DNA of 64,000 nucleotides from Rhizophagus irregularis (lineage: Eukaryota; Glomeromycota; Glomeromycetes; Glomerales; Glomeraceae). Numbering within the stretch: the first letter of the stretch is position 1; the number at the start of each line of letters is the position of its first letter. Below, piece by piece: positions 45,492-58,195 of this stretch. The stretch is from NCBI RefSeq assembly GCF_026210795.1, contig NC_089452.1, positions 1,984,001 through 2,048,000 on the forward strand. The letters run 5' to 3'. Made by a program: the position numbers and the translations under genes. The notes under the pieces were generated by a model. It worked only from the letters and a program-made list of their open reading frames with translations. It did not search any database and was not told the DNA's origin.

Positions 45492-45981
45492 CTACGCGTT
45501 AAGCTTTACTCTATTAAATTCAACAATTTGGTTCCTTCGAACTGCTTTGTTCTTGGCGTTGAGGCGTACGTTGCCAGATTTGTCGGGTGAGGATTTAGTC
45601 TTTGTGTCCTTTTTGGACTTTTTAGGAAGTAATTTACAGGGGTGCGGGATGCGATCTCTTGATTACTAGGAAGTGTTTGTGCATCTCAAAGAAGAGAATC
45701 CTTTGATTTTCCCATTCTGTATAATTTCACATGTTGATTTAGTTCACTTTATGATGTGCAAGGAAGGAAGCGAAGGAAGCCAAGCCAACATAAGGTGAAT
45801 TCTAATCGAAATTATCTGAATACGTAAATCTTGCCTGGAATTTTTCCCTTTCGGTCCTTGAGTTTCCAGTGTCCAAGATACCAGTAACCCATTTGTCACC
45901 TAATTTTTGTGCCCACGACCGCATAACGAAATTTGTGTCCACTTTGAATAGAGGAGTATTTGTATTTGGCTTTGAAGCCAT
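45492..45981 (-). pseudogene. Possible decayed gene, family unrecognised
   Basis: On the minus strand ATG 45981 opens a 59-codon frame (MASKPNTNTPLFKVDTNFVM, then RSWAQKLGDKWVTGILDTGN) ending at 45802. Further on, about 45650-45492 holds a Lys-rich frame (CKLLPKKSKKDTKTKSSPDK, SGNVRLNAKN) ending at TAG. Both have protein-like composition in an otherwise AT-biased region, but I found no splice pair joining them cleanly. It is either a short gene with an unrecognised intron or a relic. Confidence 0.35.
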
Positions 45982-46528
45982 GAATGATTGAATGACGTCG
46001 TTATTCAGTTTTTGTGTCCTTTACGTTGTTACAATCATGTGATTAATATCCAACGTGACAAGAAAGCGCACCCTTTATTTCTGAGATATTTACTCAACGA
46101 AACTTACGGCTGATGTTTCTATGTTTACAATTGGTTCTTACTAGAGTTGCAAAGTGTTTCGAATGTTCCATGAACGTTTTTTTTTAACATTTAATCACGT
46201 TATATTACACAATAAAAAAATACTAGGTGATTACGACGAATAATACAACAATGTTTTTGTTCTCATTTTGCGATGACTAATATGCAAATTAAGTTGATGG
46301 ATATAATAATACTAAATAATACAACTTATAATTGTATAAAAAATTAATTTGGTATAAATTTTACACACTTATAACCAACTATTTTATAAAAGGTTATGGA
46401 TGAAAGATTTGATACTAAAAAGTTAGAATTTGCAATGATTTGATGAACAATTTGTAAAAGAACTAATTAAAAGAATTGTACAATCAAAAGAAAAAATTAG
46501 AGACCATTTAAAGGGCATGAATTTGTAG

Positions 46529-47276
46529 TTGTGATACCGACTTAACTGAAACCAAATGTTAAAATTGTTTTATGATTTTAATTTTAACTAGTTGTTACAA
46601 TTGTTAAAGACTGGGATAAAATTTAAATGATGGTTTGTTAAGCTTATGTTTAAAGATAAAATTACTTCCGCATTTGATACTAACATTACAGTCACCACTG
46701 GTTATGACGAACTTGTTTGTACCGAAATCTCGTTATACCGACGAACCAGAATCGATTTTTATAAATAATTCCACCGGATATGACGAACTTTTATAACATA
46801 ACACTATATAACGCATTCGAACCTAACTTAACCTGCCCCATATATTAGCCATATTTTCTATAACGAACACTATATATATACTAATCCAGGCCAAATTTAT
46901 AGTGCCGGCCAGGATTATCAGTAATTTTTTCGAAAATTTTTGCCAAACGAATTATTAATTATTACGTGCGGCTTCGATTTGAAGCCTCTTTGCCGCAAAA
47001 AAAAAAATCAAAGAAATTATTAATTATTATCCAGAAATTATAACGAATTCACTATATACCGAACCAAATCTCCTGAAACGGAGGGTTCGTTATATTCAGT
47101 GGCGACTGCACATTCTAAAATTGTTTTCATTAACAAAATATAAATGAAAAGTCTGTGTAATAAAATTAAATTATTATTAAAATTTATCATTATGAAAAGA
47201 GTCTGCTTAGTGATAATTTCAACAACGTTAGTTTTTTGCTTTAATTATAATTCTCATCAGTTAAGTCGGCATCACT
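46529..47276. mobile_element. TIR element carrying a nested pogo-like MITE
   Basis: Inverted ends GTGATACCGACTTAACTGA (46531) and TCAGTTAAGTCGGCATCAC (47257-47275). AATTTGTAG is repeated just outside (46520-46528 and 47277-47285), giving an 8-9-bp target duplication. The interior is non-coding and is interrupted by the element at 46689-47108. Confidence 0.75.
46689..47108. mobile_element. Pogo/Tc1-like MITE
   Basis: This 420-bp element has ends CAGTCACCACTGGTTATGACGAAC and the complement GTTCGTTATATTCAGTGGCGACTG. It is flanked by TA on the left (46687-46688) and CA on the right, consistent with a TA duplication in which one base has changed. The CAGTC...TATAACGAAC terminus is typical of pogo/Fot-like Tc1-mariner families. 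The interior has further ATAACGAAC copies and no transposase. Confidence 0.7.
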
Positions 47277-47285
47277 AATTTGTAG

Positions 47286-48285
47286 CTAGTTCTGCTAATT
47301 ATGCCAGCCTAAATGCTGCTTCATTGCTAAAAGATTAATTATTTTATGGATAGTAACATAGAATTTATAATGGTGCCATGCCTCGTTAACAAGCCCTTCT
47401 ATAGAATTATATGAACACAACCGGTATCAACTTATATGAAAAATTTTTCTTGATCAATAAATAGTGATCCAAACATATTTCTTCTTTAATCTAATTGACA
47501 GAATCAAATTGTTCTCTCGTTATCGGAAAATTCTAGAAAAGGCAACAAAATTATCTATCAGCATTTATTTTTTTCTACGAAATTACCCTGCCTCTCATTT
47601 TCTAGTAAAAAATAGAAATACGAGGTAATAAATTAATATCACCACTAATTAAATTATAATAATAATTAGTCTTATTAAAATATTAATTGAATGTTGTTTT
47701 AGAAACCATTTTCGTTCGAAAAATTATTCTGCAGTAAAACATTGAAGTCCATAGTGTACGATACAGAGGTCCCGTGGCGACTAAATTATTTGTTACGTTA
47801 ACGTACAGTATTAAAAATAAATTTTAATTATGATGTCATTGTTACTATCATTTCGAATTCTTGTCATTTGACAAATGACTACTCATTAGCACAATCAAAT
47901 CTTTAACTAATCGTAATAAACTTGTCATATTGTTTACCGGATAAAAAAAACAGGGTTTTAATAATTTAACTATATATATACACACTACATGCACTTAAAG
48001 TTTTGTAAATTATCAAAGGATGGAAAGATGGAAAAGGACTCGTGAAAATTTAACCAAAAATACCGACAGACGTGTGAAATCACGTGACCATACTTTATGG
48101 TGAAACGGAGTTAACGGACTAGTTTTAGATAAATATTGAAGATTTAACTGGCTAATTTAGATAAAAGAGTTGCGCTTTGGGCGTAAAACCTAATGCAAGC
48201 ACAAGAAAGAACAAACATATTCTTTCTTAGAACAAAATATCAAAATATCAAAACATAAAAAATGGAGTTTATGTATAATTGTGAT
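47286..48285. other. Intergenic, no feature seen
   Basis: AT-rich DNA between two transposable elements. No open frame or repeat deserves annotation. Confidence 0.45.
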
Positions 48286-48292
48286 GTAGTGT

Positions 48293-48984
48293 CTAGGGGG
48301 TTAGATAAATATACGGGGGGGGGAAACTCATAGGTTACACAGGCTGACCAATAAAAACCCGAACTGTCGCCACTATAAATTGGTTACACAAACGAATTTT
48401 CATATTAAATCGCGCAAAAATTTTACTTTTTTTTAATTTTTTCGACGCGCATAGATAGAGAAGCAGCCGATCTTAAAAGTTAAGGTTGTATATGTAAGTG
48501 TAGTTTTTTTTATCAAAATTGAACCACTGGTTGCTTCGTTCTTGATTTTATATGTATTTGTTACTTTTACATTAGAAAGCTAGAATTATACTTTTTTTTT
48601 TTAGAGATTCCAATAAAAAGTTATAAAATATTTTTGCTTTTAAAACATTTAAAAATAGTGCTTTCTTCTTTTATTATGTATTATTTTCAAGTGTGTAATA
48701 ATTTTTCATATAGTTTTGAGGTATTTCAAATAGCCGATCCTATTTTTTGAAAAATACAGAAAATAAACTAACGAAAAAAAATACGTAACGATAAACTTGA
48801 GCATTTCGTCATTTCCGATATTTTGTGATGGGTTGATTATCGGCAAATCTTTCACTTTAAACATGGGGTATCGTTACATTTTACTAGTAACACATAGTAA
48901 TTTACATATGGTGACAGTTCTGGCGATCACTAATCAGCCTGTGTAACCTATGAGTTGTCCCCCGTATATTTATCTAACCCCTAG
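48293..48984. mobile_element. Non-autonomous TIR element with 7-bp target duplication
   Basis: This 692-bp element has ~50-bp inverted repeats. CTAGGGGGTTAGATAAATAT followed by a G-run and AACTCATAGGTTACACAGGC at the left corresponds to GCCTGTGTAACCTATGAGTT...ATATTTATCTAACCCCTAG at the right. Differences are confined to the G-run. GTAGTGT is duplicated exactly at 48286-48292 and 48985-48991. The interior is T-rich and encodes no transposase. Confidence 0.8.
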
Positions 48985-48991
48985 GTAGTGT

Positions 48992-49664
48992 TACGACATA
49001 TTGTTCAAAATTTCCAATTCCAAGTACTTGGCATACCGGCCAAGGTTTTATTGTATAATGATTGGCAACTATTCAATAAAGAGAGAAAAAATAAAAAATT
49101 TAAATTAATTGTGCACATTCTTTGACGGTCCGTAAAATCCGCTTTTAATTCACTGGATTTGGGATACAAAAAAAAAAAATACGGCCGACGTAATATTATA
49201 ATAATGGATTAGCGTATCGAAATTAATTTTTTCTATTTTCCATAAATAAAAAAAATGTTTAATTGTTTTACGCCCACATATGGATATATATGTATATAAA
49301 TTCTATAAACAACTTTTCCATTTGTTCGTAAACTCCGGCAGATCGTAATTTCTGTATTTGGAAGTTGTTGAATTAATTCACGTATTTGCTGCGACAATTT
49401 GTTGCATGGCTATCTTACTAATTATGGTAAATTATTTTTAGTACTCATTTAATAATGGTCAATGCAAATACATAAAGCGTTTTGATAATAAGATATATTT
49501 TATAATAAGATAAAAAATTATAAATAAAGCGATCTCAATCATTTTGAATTTTGTCTTTCAAAAAAAAAAAGCTTCTTAAATATCTTAAATATCTTTAAAA
49601 TACTTAAATATCAATATCTTAAATATTCATCCGTTATTTTTTCTTTTTATTGAAAAAAAAAATA
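48992..49664. other. Upstream region of P450 copy 2
   Basis: Intergenic DNA expected to include the promoter. Short repeats of CTTAAATAT (49574-49626) and an A-run precede the ATG. No specific regulatory site identified. Confidence 0.4.
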
Positions 49665-51557
49665 ATGTATCAATCGGTTATTTTAGGATCTCTTCTATTG
49701 GCAACGCTTTACGTTTTAAAACGTATGCGTGATCCAAAATTGGTATGATACAAGATTCTAAGTCTTTAAAGACCTATCAAGAATTTCGTTGTTTCTTTAC
49801 TTAATTACTTATCTTTATTTATTTTTTTTTTTAGAATATGCCTCCGCTCGTTCGTTATAAGTTTCCAATTATTGGACATACCTACATTTATTTGACTAAT
49901 AGCGAAGAATTTCTTAAACAATGTAAAAAGGAGGTTTGTAGTTTTTGTAGACTTATGAATTTTTACACTCAATTAACGTTAAATGTTTATTAACTTTTTT
50001 AAATTATCATGTTAGTACGGTGAAATCTTCAGTCTATATTTATGGGGTGAAGTAAAAACAATTGTTGGTAAGTTACCCATTTTATATTATTAATAAAAAT
50101 ATTTTTATGTTTGTATTAATAAATTTTTTTTAATATGGTTCTATAGGAAAAGAACATCTGCAAGAAGTATTAAAGAGAGATGATTCATTTGATGCCGGAA
50201 TAGCATTTGAAAGATTATTGCCATTAAGTGTAATACTTAAACATTTAGCAAAATTTCAAAATTCGACAAAAGTACTTAAAGAGTATGTCATGAATAAGCT
50301 AAAAACTTATACTGAACGTATGCAAAAAAATCTTAATTTTGCTACTCAAAAATATATTGGTGATTGTGATGAACCAAAAATTATTAGTAATGTGTATGAT
50401 ACAATGACAAAAATTATTTGTTATCCTATTGCAGATATTTTTGTTGGTAAAGTAAGTATATTTGTTATACATACAGACCTAACATAATTTGCATTATATA
50501 TTTATATATATATATTTTTTAATAGGAGTTGTCACAATATGAAGAAATTATAAATACATTCTCAGATTTTACGATTGATGCAGCAAAAATTTCGATGATT
50601 CCGCCGGTTCTTGACTTCATTTATCCAAGACTTCAATATTATATCAATTGTATTATATTAAAAATCTATAATCCAGCAGTTAAACATCAAAGGATACTTA
50701 TTAAACATCTTAAAAATCAAATTTATAAACGTTTACAAGAGAAAGAAAAATATGGAGATTCCTGGAAACGTCCTGCAGATTTCCTTCAAGATCTTTTAGA
50801 AGAAGAAAGTTTTGATCCAAATAATATTAATTATGCAGAAATAGCAGATAAAATATGTTTATTTATATTCGTATCGATTCATACGACATCAAATAGTTGT
50901 ACACATGTTATTATGGATTTAGCATCTCGACCTGAATATATACAAGAATTATACAAAGAACAATTGGAAGTTCGTAAAGAAGCTGATGAAAATGGAATAC
51001 TTCCATTTGAAGCTCTTAATAACATGAAAAAATTAGATAGTTTTATCAGGGAATCTTTAAGATTATCTGAAAGTATATCAACACTTCCACATGTCGTAAC
51101 AAAAGATTATACATTCGCTAATGGATTACAAGTACCAAAAGACCGTGCAGTCCATCTTTACACTGATGATGTTTATCTGGATGAATCATTACAAGGACCA
51201 AATCCAAAATCATTTGAACCATTCCGACATTTAGAAACGAATGCTTCAGCAACAAAAATTGGTAAAAACTTTTTGTTATTCGGAGGCGGTAAACACGCGT
51301 AAGTATATTATTCTATTTAGCGTTTTTCAAAAAAATTTTTTTTGTTTTTTTTTGCATTATGAAAATAACAAATTATCGTTAAATTATTTAGATGTCCTGG
51401 AAGACAACTTGCTATAAACGAAGTTAAATTTTTCTTACATAATGTTATATTAAAATATAATTTACGTACCGAAAGCGGTAAAATCGAAGGACCAAAGATG
51501 ATTGGTCCAAGGAAATTTCCAAGTGAAGCTGGAATTGTTTTTGAAAAAAGAAAATAA
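49665..51557 (+). CDS. Cytochrome P450 monooxygenase (copy 2, six exons)
   Basis: Spliced model: exons 49665-49742, 49835-49933, 50016-50067, 50147-50451, 50526-51298 and 51392-51557, giving 490 residues with all GT-AG introns and consistent phases. An N-terminal membrane anchor (MYQSVILGSLLLATLYVLKR) is followed by a proline-rich hinge (NMPPLVRY). The I-helix reads FVSIHTTS (about 293-300), then ExxR in RESLR, FEPFRH in the meander, and heme loop FGGGKHACPGR with Cys437. The start matches the paralog exactly. Compared with copy 1 (1406-3294, opposite strand) exons 1-4 have identical lengths (78, 99, 52, 305 nt). Exon 5 is 6 nt shorter and exon 6 is 3 nt shorter. Electron partner would be an ER P450 reductase; the substrate is not predictable, though SIHTT I-helices are seen in terpene-oxidising fungal P450s. 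Confidence 0.95.
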
Positions 51558-52161
51558 TTGTGAAAATATGCTTTTAAATTATTATACTTCAAAATAATGG
51601 GTTTTTTTTTCATTTCCATTTTGTTTATTTATTCATTTTTTTTTTCACTATAATCTAATAAAAAAAATTAGAATAGAAAAATCCAATGTTTATTTTTAAA
51701 TAAATCAATTATTAAATCACTATTTATTTATGAAGAATGTGACATTTCACCCTATTTCAAGAGTGATAATCAAAGTCTATTACGATAAAAGAATATTGTA
51801 CCGAAGTACAATACACCCATTTTTATAAAATTATTACGTAAATAATTTCGTTCGTTCATTTAAAGCACGTGACCAGATACCACGCAGGTTATTGTGTCGA
51901 TAAATGATCAAGTTCCGAATATGGGTTGTCCTCAGACCACCATTTGGTGAACCCAGATACCGCAGGTGGACTATTACGTGGCTAAGTTGCGTCACTAGTT
52001 CGTTAGAATTAAAGGTGTTAAATAATTTAGTAGTAGTTGTAGGTGTAGGTCGGGTGTATTATCATTACTGCAAATGAAATTTGGCGTACTATAATCTGGG
52101 TATTTTTTTGTATTACCTGGTAATCTAAAATTTTTTATATCTTAGTTGTAGTATACTGTAG
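51558..52161. other. Intergenic between P450 copy 2 and a decayed ORF
   Basis: T-rich 3' region of the P450. Two copies of CCAGATACC.CGCAGGT (about 51873 and 51953) are a short direct repeat. Nothing else noted. Confidence 0.4.
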
Positions 52162-52680
52162 ATGTGTTGTAGAAGAAAACCTAAAATTGTTTTTGCGACA
52201 GTATTACGTTGGGTATTAAATATTTACGAACTCCTACATAAAAGCCACTATATAAAAGAAAATATGCGCACTAGCTGGTCCGTATTAGATCTTGGAGGAA
52301 CACCCGTTATAGCTTTTATGACACCACTTTATACTAAAAGATCTTACTCACTTTTTCCATTCATATATCTCAAAGAACCACAATCCGTCAACTTCTACCG
52401 TTCCTGTCAAACGACATTTACCAACGAACATGGAAAAACCATAACGAACATTTCAAACGATGGAAACGTCGAAATGATATTATAAAAAAAGATTTCACAT
52501 CGTACAACAGCAAATCCACCACGCATCGATCAACTACTTCTGGAATATTTCTTGCCTGATCATTCGCCACCGAATCCAGTAAACATCTACAATTTTAGAT
52601 AAGATGGACGTCTAACGATCTTTTACATAATGGTTCTTGGTTACAACATTTAATTATAGCTTCTTTCCCTTAGTTTACTA
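52162..52680 (+). pseudogene. Decayed ORF of unknown family
   Basis: A 107-codon frame (VFATVLRWVLNIYELLHKSH early, KRSYSLFPFIYL later) is open to 52485. An overlapping frame from about 52390 reads DIYQRTWKNHNEHFKRWKRR and continues past the first stop to about 52650 with one stop. The composition suggests a frameshifted coding relic of a multi-copy gene, perhaps repeat-derived. I cannot name the family. Confidence 0.3.
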
Positions 52681-53015
52681 TTCGTTTATAGATTTACAAC
52701 AACGACATCACTCTCTGATTATAATTGTCCCTTTTTCATTTTCCTCATTTAGATAATAAGAATAGATCATTACATGTAGACAACATGTATATAACGTTTT
52801 TTACTTGAGAAATGGAGTGTTTCCTATAAGTAAAAAGATAATAAAACATTTAAGTTAATTACTTTGAGGCTAAAATTGACCGTTAACTAATTAACTACCA
52901 ATTTCAATCTGAATCATATAATTGATAATGATATTATGGAACTTTATTTAATTATACCTCTTTTTTTTTTTACAAGAAACTATATATACCAATATTACCT
53001 ATATTCAAAAAAATT

Positions 53016-54452
53016 TTAATCTAAAAAGTAATAACTTGATTCAATTTCAAATCGTTTAATAATTCCTTCATTTTTATATTTTTTTAATATTTTTGAATCA
53101 AAAAAATCATCATAATTAGAATTAATTAAAGTAAGTGAAGGTCTACCTTTCCAATTTTTTAAAAAATTTTCAAAATTATTTGAAGAAATTTTCCAATAAT
53201 TTAAAAATTTTATATAATTTAAAAATTTTGAAGTTGAATCATCAATTAATAATTCTGATAAAATCCCTCCATCATCAAATTTTTCTTCTAAAGATTTTTC
53301 TTCAAATTCATCATTATTATTTAATATACTAAAATATAATTCTTTTAAATTTTGACAAATTTTTAATAATTTTTTAAATTCCATAAAATTATAATTATGT
53401 ATAACTATTGATAAATTTTCAATTTTTGGACAATTTTTATATATTGAACGAATTAATCTTTTTGAATCTTTACAATAATGATATTTTTCAATTAAAAGTT
53501 TTTTAAGATTTCCACCAGTTTTTTCAATTATTTCTGCTACAATATCAGGAGATATATTTTCTATATGTAAAATTCGAAGATTAGGATATGAAGAAATTTT
53601 TAATTGATCTTCATATTTTTTATCAAGATGAGGTATAAGAAATTGTAATTTTTGTAAATTACAAAGTTTTGGAAGTATTGTAGGTGGAAATGAAATATTA
53701 CCACAAAAGAATGCTTTAAAATGTATTAAAGAATCAGAATTTCCTATTAATGCTTTACCAACATCACCAAAAGGATCATAATCTTCTTCACCTCCAACGA
53801 ATAAATTACCATTAAATTCAATATATTTTAAATTCTTTTGAACTTGAATTAATTTTGCCAAACCATAATTATCCTTCTTACATTGATCGATAATTAACTT
53901 TTCTATATATTGACAATGTTGAGCCAATCTATCATAAAATAAAGGTTGATCAAACGTTGTACATTTCAATTCTGTAAGTCTTGAAAGACAAGATTCAGCG
54001 CCGTTAAAATAATCTAAATGATGTTTTATATATCTTACATCCATAGATTTTAAAAGTGAACATTTTCTCATCAAAAGTTTATAAACTTCTTGTTCAACAA
54101 TATATTTTTTATAATCTGATAAATGAATAATAGAATTAATTTTAACAACATTTAAATGTCTACAAAAAGTTAAATAATCGAATAAAGGAGGATTTTGTGA
54201 TTTTGATGAAGGAATTTCAATTCCTTCAAGTTTAAGAAATTCTTTAGATTCATCAGGTAAAAATAATATTATAGTATTATATAAAAATTTTTCTTGATAA
54301 AATCCTAAATAATAACGCCAAGGATTTTTCCATAAAAATATAACAGCTGTTTCACACCAAAGTTTATCAACTAATAAACATGAAAATAAAGATCTTTGAT
54401 CATCTTCTAATTCTTCAAATATTATTAAAAGAATATCTTTAAGTTTTGACAT
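53016..54452 (-). CDS. F-box protein with leucine-rich C-terminal region
   Basis: Single exon, 478 residues, minus strand. Residues 3-47 match an F-box of the Glomeromycotina type (ILLIIFEELEDDQRSLFSCL, then VDKLWCETAVIFLWKNPW), the part that binds Skp1 in SCF ubiquitin ligases. The remainder has irregular leucine-rich repeats of about 25-30 residues, such as NLQKLQFLIPHL, NLRILHIENIS, NLKKLLIEKYH, IENLSIVIHN and NLKELYFSIL. These probably recruit substrates. Such F-box genes are massively expanded in these fungi. The start is the only Met ahead of the F-box, and the frame is intact. Confidence 0.92.
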   Translation of the reverse strand: MSKLKDILLIIFEELEDDQRSLFSCLLVDKLWCETAVIFLWKNPWRYYLGFYQEKFLYNTIILFLPDESKEFLKLEGIEIPSSKSQNPPLFDYLTFCRHLNVVKINSIIHLSDYKKYIVEQEVYKLLMRKCSLLKSMDVRYIKHHLDYFNGAESCLSRLTELKCTTFDQPLFYDRLAQHCQYIEKLIIDQCKKDNYGLAKLIQVQKNLKYIEFNGNLFVGGEEDYDPFGDVGKALIGNSDSLIHFKAFFCGNISFPPTILPKLCNLQKLQFLIPHLDKKYEDQLKISSYPNLRILHIENISPDIVAEIIEKTGGNLKKLLIEKYHYCKDSKRLIRSIYKNCPKIENLSIVIHNYNFMEFKKLLKICQNLKELYFSILNNNDEFEEKSLEEKFDDGGILSELLIDDSTSKFLNYIKFLNYWKISSNNFENFLKNWKGRPSLTLINSNYDDFFDSKILKKYKNEGIIKRFEIESSYYFLD

Positions 54453-55606
54453 TATTTTGATAAAAAAAAAAAAGGAGAGAATTTACGAAAGTGTTTATTA
54501 ATGAAAAAAAAAAGTTGAAAATCAAATGAATTTTGTCTATATAAGGTAAACTGTACATACACATGACAAAAAATGGTTGGTTCACAATGTCAATCATCTT
54601 GATTGTTTCTTCAAGCCATAATTTTTTGTTTAACATTGCACGAATTATTAAAAATGTTTTAAAAAAAGAAACATGAACTACATGGCGCAGATTTTGATTA
54701 TTAAAGATATTTCAAAGAAATCGAAAGTAATTTAAAAGAAATTCAAACATAAAGCGTTATTATACGCAGATATAAGCTAATTTAAATTTTAAAGTTTTTA
54801 ACCTGATAGACTATGCTAATTCTTCATATTTTTTTTACATAGATACATATTTCAAATTATCCTTTTTTTGTCTCTTTATTGGCTAAGTTTGTGTAACTCG
54901 TAAGTTTAAGAATTTTAACGTAAAGATTCCTTTTATGGATTTCCTCGCGGCTTGTCATTACGTTTGTGGCTGCGTCATCCTACTAAATATGATTGGCATT
55001 GCACAGGCTGATCACGTTAGTGCGACATGCTTATTGTTGAATATCGTACAATACAGGTCATCAACAGATGATTGGCAAGGTAGATCTATCGTAGAATGTT
55101 TATAGAAGATATACTTAATAAATATTATGATAGAAAACACATGCTTAAATTAAGTTAAATCATATTCATATTATATATCCAATGAAACATTTGATACTAT
55201 AGTCTTTCAAATAGGTATTGTAAAAATTATGGTGAAAAATATTCAGCTATGTGGCCACGCACTGAACTATCGTTTTCCGTTCGTCAGAACACTACCATAT
55301 GCAATGATGCCCGTTATGTGTGTAATGAGTAATTTTTGATTCGAATTTTAGTACATAATTTTTCTATATAAAGGTTCCTCCTTAGTAAATACGGTATGTA
55401 TACATTAACATCGGCCATATCTTTATACTTGGAATGTCCTTTTTCATAGTAAACACATTAATATTACTAGAGAAACGTGAAGTCTGTGCAAATCCAGGAT
55501 GTTATGGATTGTTTTTTAAGGATTGCTTATACAAGGAGCTTTATACGTAAAATTTCAATAAGGTCAATTTTAAATTATAATCTAAATTATGTTTTTTCCT
55601 CCTTTA
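54453..55606. other. Intergenic, no gene seen
   Basis: Promoter side of the F-box gene and AT-rich spacer. No gene or repeat supportable. Confidence 0.45.
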
Positions 55607-56090
55607 GAAAAAATCAATGTTATTGATGCATCTGATTACAAAGCACTTGGTGATGCCCTTGCTATAGTATGCTTGCACCGGATATATGGTAAGGTTATTA
55701 ATTCAGAACTTATAGAAAGTGAACTTACAAATACACGGTAATGAGTGAGGAAAATGTTCATATTTTTTTTAAAAGTTTTTCTTCTCAAACATAATTTATC
55801 CATACAAGTATTCTGCAAACTCCGCGATTTTTCAGAGTAATGCCTAATGCGTTAAAGAAATATGTTGTCATGGATATACGAAAACTTCACTTGGAGATTT
55901 AAATAATTTGCTAGATAGACTTCCTGGTCTTTTGCGGATATATTACCTGATGAATTTATTGTAGAATGGGTGGTTAAACAGGCACTTGAGCGAACTGGCA
56001 ATGTTTCCATTACAAATGAATCGATAAATTCGTCAACAAATATTGTAGAAATTAGCGATGTGTTTTTTCTTTATAATGTTGTTAATTGTT
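55607..56090 (+). pseudogene. Decayed coding fragment, unrecognised
   Basis: After TTTAG at about 55606 the frame reads EKINVIDASDYKALGDALAI, then VCLHRIYG to a GTAAG-like donor at 55689 and a further stretch (VINSELIESELTNTR) to a stop at 55740. Later pieces in shifted frames include CHGYTKTSLGDLNNLLDRLP near 55868-55928 and LERTGNVSITNESINSSTNI near 55986-56045. Stops lie between. A once-functional gene is likely; its family is unknown to me. Confidence 0.35.
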
Positions 56091-58195
56091 AGGGATCTTT
56101 CTAAATTGTACTGTATATATATTTTTTATTAATATTGAATTACATTAAAGTTGCTCTTTACATTTTACAACTTTTTTTTTTCAAAAGTTAAGCTTGTTTC
56201 ATCAATATCAAGACTTATATATATCAAAGCACCTTGATCGTTGGCAAAAAAAAGATCGTTCTAATTAAACAACCTTATTTATTAGTTAATCTAACTGACA
56301 TTCACAAAGTTGTGCGCCATGAAAATTACATATACTCTAAAATTTCATGTAGAGAAATATACAAAAAATTTGTATTTTTAATGTAAATTCTTGGGTTATG
56401 ATGATCTTATTGAGGTATGACTAAATATCACTACGTCGATCTCTAGGCGCAGCTTTAATTCGTCGTTCTATTTGCTAGAAAAATAGCTTCTTTGGATTAG
56501 TGTCTTCTGAAGATTATTTTCAACAATCTAACATTATTTGGTAAGTGATATTATGCTGACGGGTATGCCAGAGATTTTCTGAAATGTAACGTATGTATTT
56601 CATAATTCTATAGCAAATTTATTGTAAGTTCCAAACAGTAGTCATACAATGACGCAGAATCCGATAAAATCTTGTATTGAACTAATTTAACTGACCCTGG
56701 TAAAGTTCCCATTATCATAAAGCCCATAATTTAAACTTACAAAATTTCTTTTTCTTCTTTGTTCATAGAACAATACATTAATAATAATTTCTTTCCATAA
56801 TAATTCTAAAACTAAATGCGAAATCAAACATAATGACATGTATGTAGTTATTTAGTTATTTTGCATTGATTTAATAAATTGTGAATTCATTCTAAAAAAT
56901 ATTTTAATTTCCATTTGATATATGAGCCATGTGAGAATTCTTGAATTTCAACGTCATAAAAATTTTGGGTTTCTGCTAAAAAAAAAATACAACAGCATAT
57001 TATTTAATCATAATATGAGATTTTGAATATTTTTGTATAGAAACATATATTTGGTTTACTGCATGAGCTAATTGGGTTATGATTCTCATTATTTGATTTG
57101 GTAGATCGTTCGAATTACAATATTTGTACGTCAAGATCACGTAGTAAATTAAGTTCGCACTGTGATATGTATTTTGATTATCGATCAATGTTTCCTAATA
57201 ATAATATGTTACCATATTTCAAAAAAAAAAAAGAGTAAAATTAACCGAATACATGAAATACGTATAATTTTTTTTTTAAGGCTCAATAATTATTCCGTAA
57301 AGTTATTTATTATGATGAAAGAAGGTAAGAATTTTTTTAATAAAAAAAAATAAAAAAAAAATAAGAATCTATAAAAATCTATTATACCTTTTTAAAGGAA
57401 ACTTCTTATGAGAAATACATTACCATTATATTGTGAAACAAATATACCAATCAAACAATAAGAAATAGATACAATAAAACACAACGATGTATTGGATGCT
57501 GATATTCCAATTGAAATGATTTCATGGATTTATCATGGATTTTCCATTAAATTTTACATTACGGAAAAACCGCGATAAAAAAAAAAAAATTTTTTTTTAT
57601 ATCACCGGAATATATCCAATATATCCGCAAAAAAATGATTTTGTACAACCTTTGAATATCATTTTTTTTATGCATAACTCTTGTAATACAATAAAACATA
57701 ACTTTAAATACATAGATCATAACCTTAACAAGTATAATATTTGCAAATATTGGAAATACGTGTAATTCTTTAAAAATCTTCAGCCATTTAAAAATAAATG
57801 GAACAAATGTATGGATACTTTTTTTGTAATACAAAAAAAAAAAAAAAAAAAGGATTCTATTAAGAATATAACGGACTTTTTTTCATTTTAATAATTTTTT
57901 TATTCTTTTATTATTTAAATAAAGAAAACGTTATTAATTGTTTAGTTTATTTTATTTATTTTTTTTTTATGTCGTACTATAAATAAATTTATGTAATTAT
58001 TTATATAATAATAGCTAATTTACATTTAATTTTGAATCCAAAAAGGTTTTTTTTTTTTTAGCTATTCAAAATATAAGTGAGGGTTTTTATCGTTGGTTTG
58101 GAAAAAAAAAGAAAAAAAAATTTTTAATGAATCTATCGGATTAATTTAAAAAAATTATAACAAAAAAATTATTTTAACAGATTTTTAAAACCATT
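56091..58195. other. Intergenic, low-complexity tracts before methyltransferase 1
   Basis: AT-rich, with A-runs at 57220-57240, 57340-57362 and 57832-57852 and a T-rich leader close to 58040-58060. Open frames near 57000-57834 overlap each other on both strands and have no coding character. Confidence 0.45.

Noticed and set aside
57535-57834. Facing open frames of 76 and 91 codons
   Set aside because: They overlap each other on opposite strands across A/T runs; neither has domain-like sequence or splice context.
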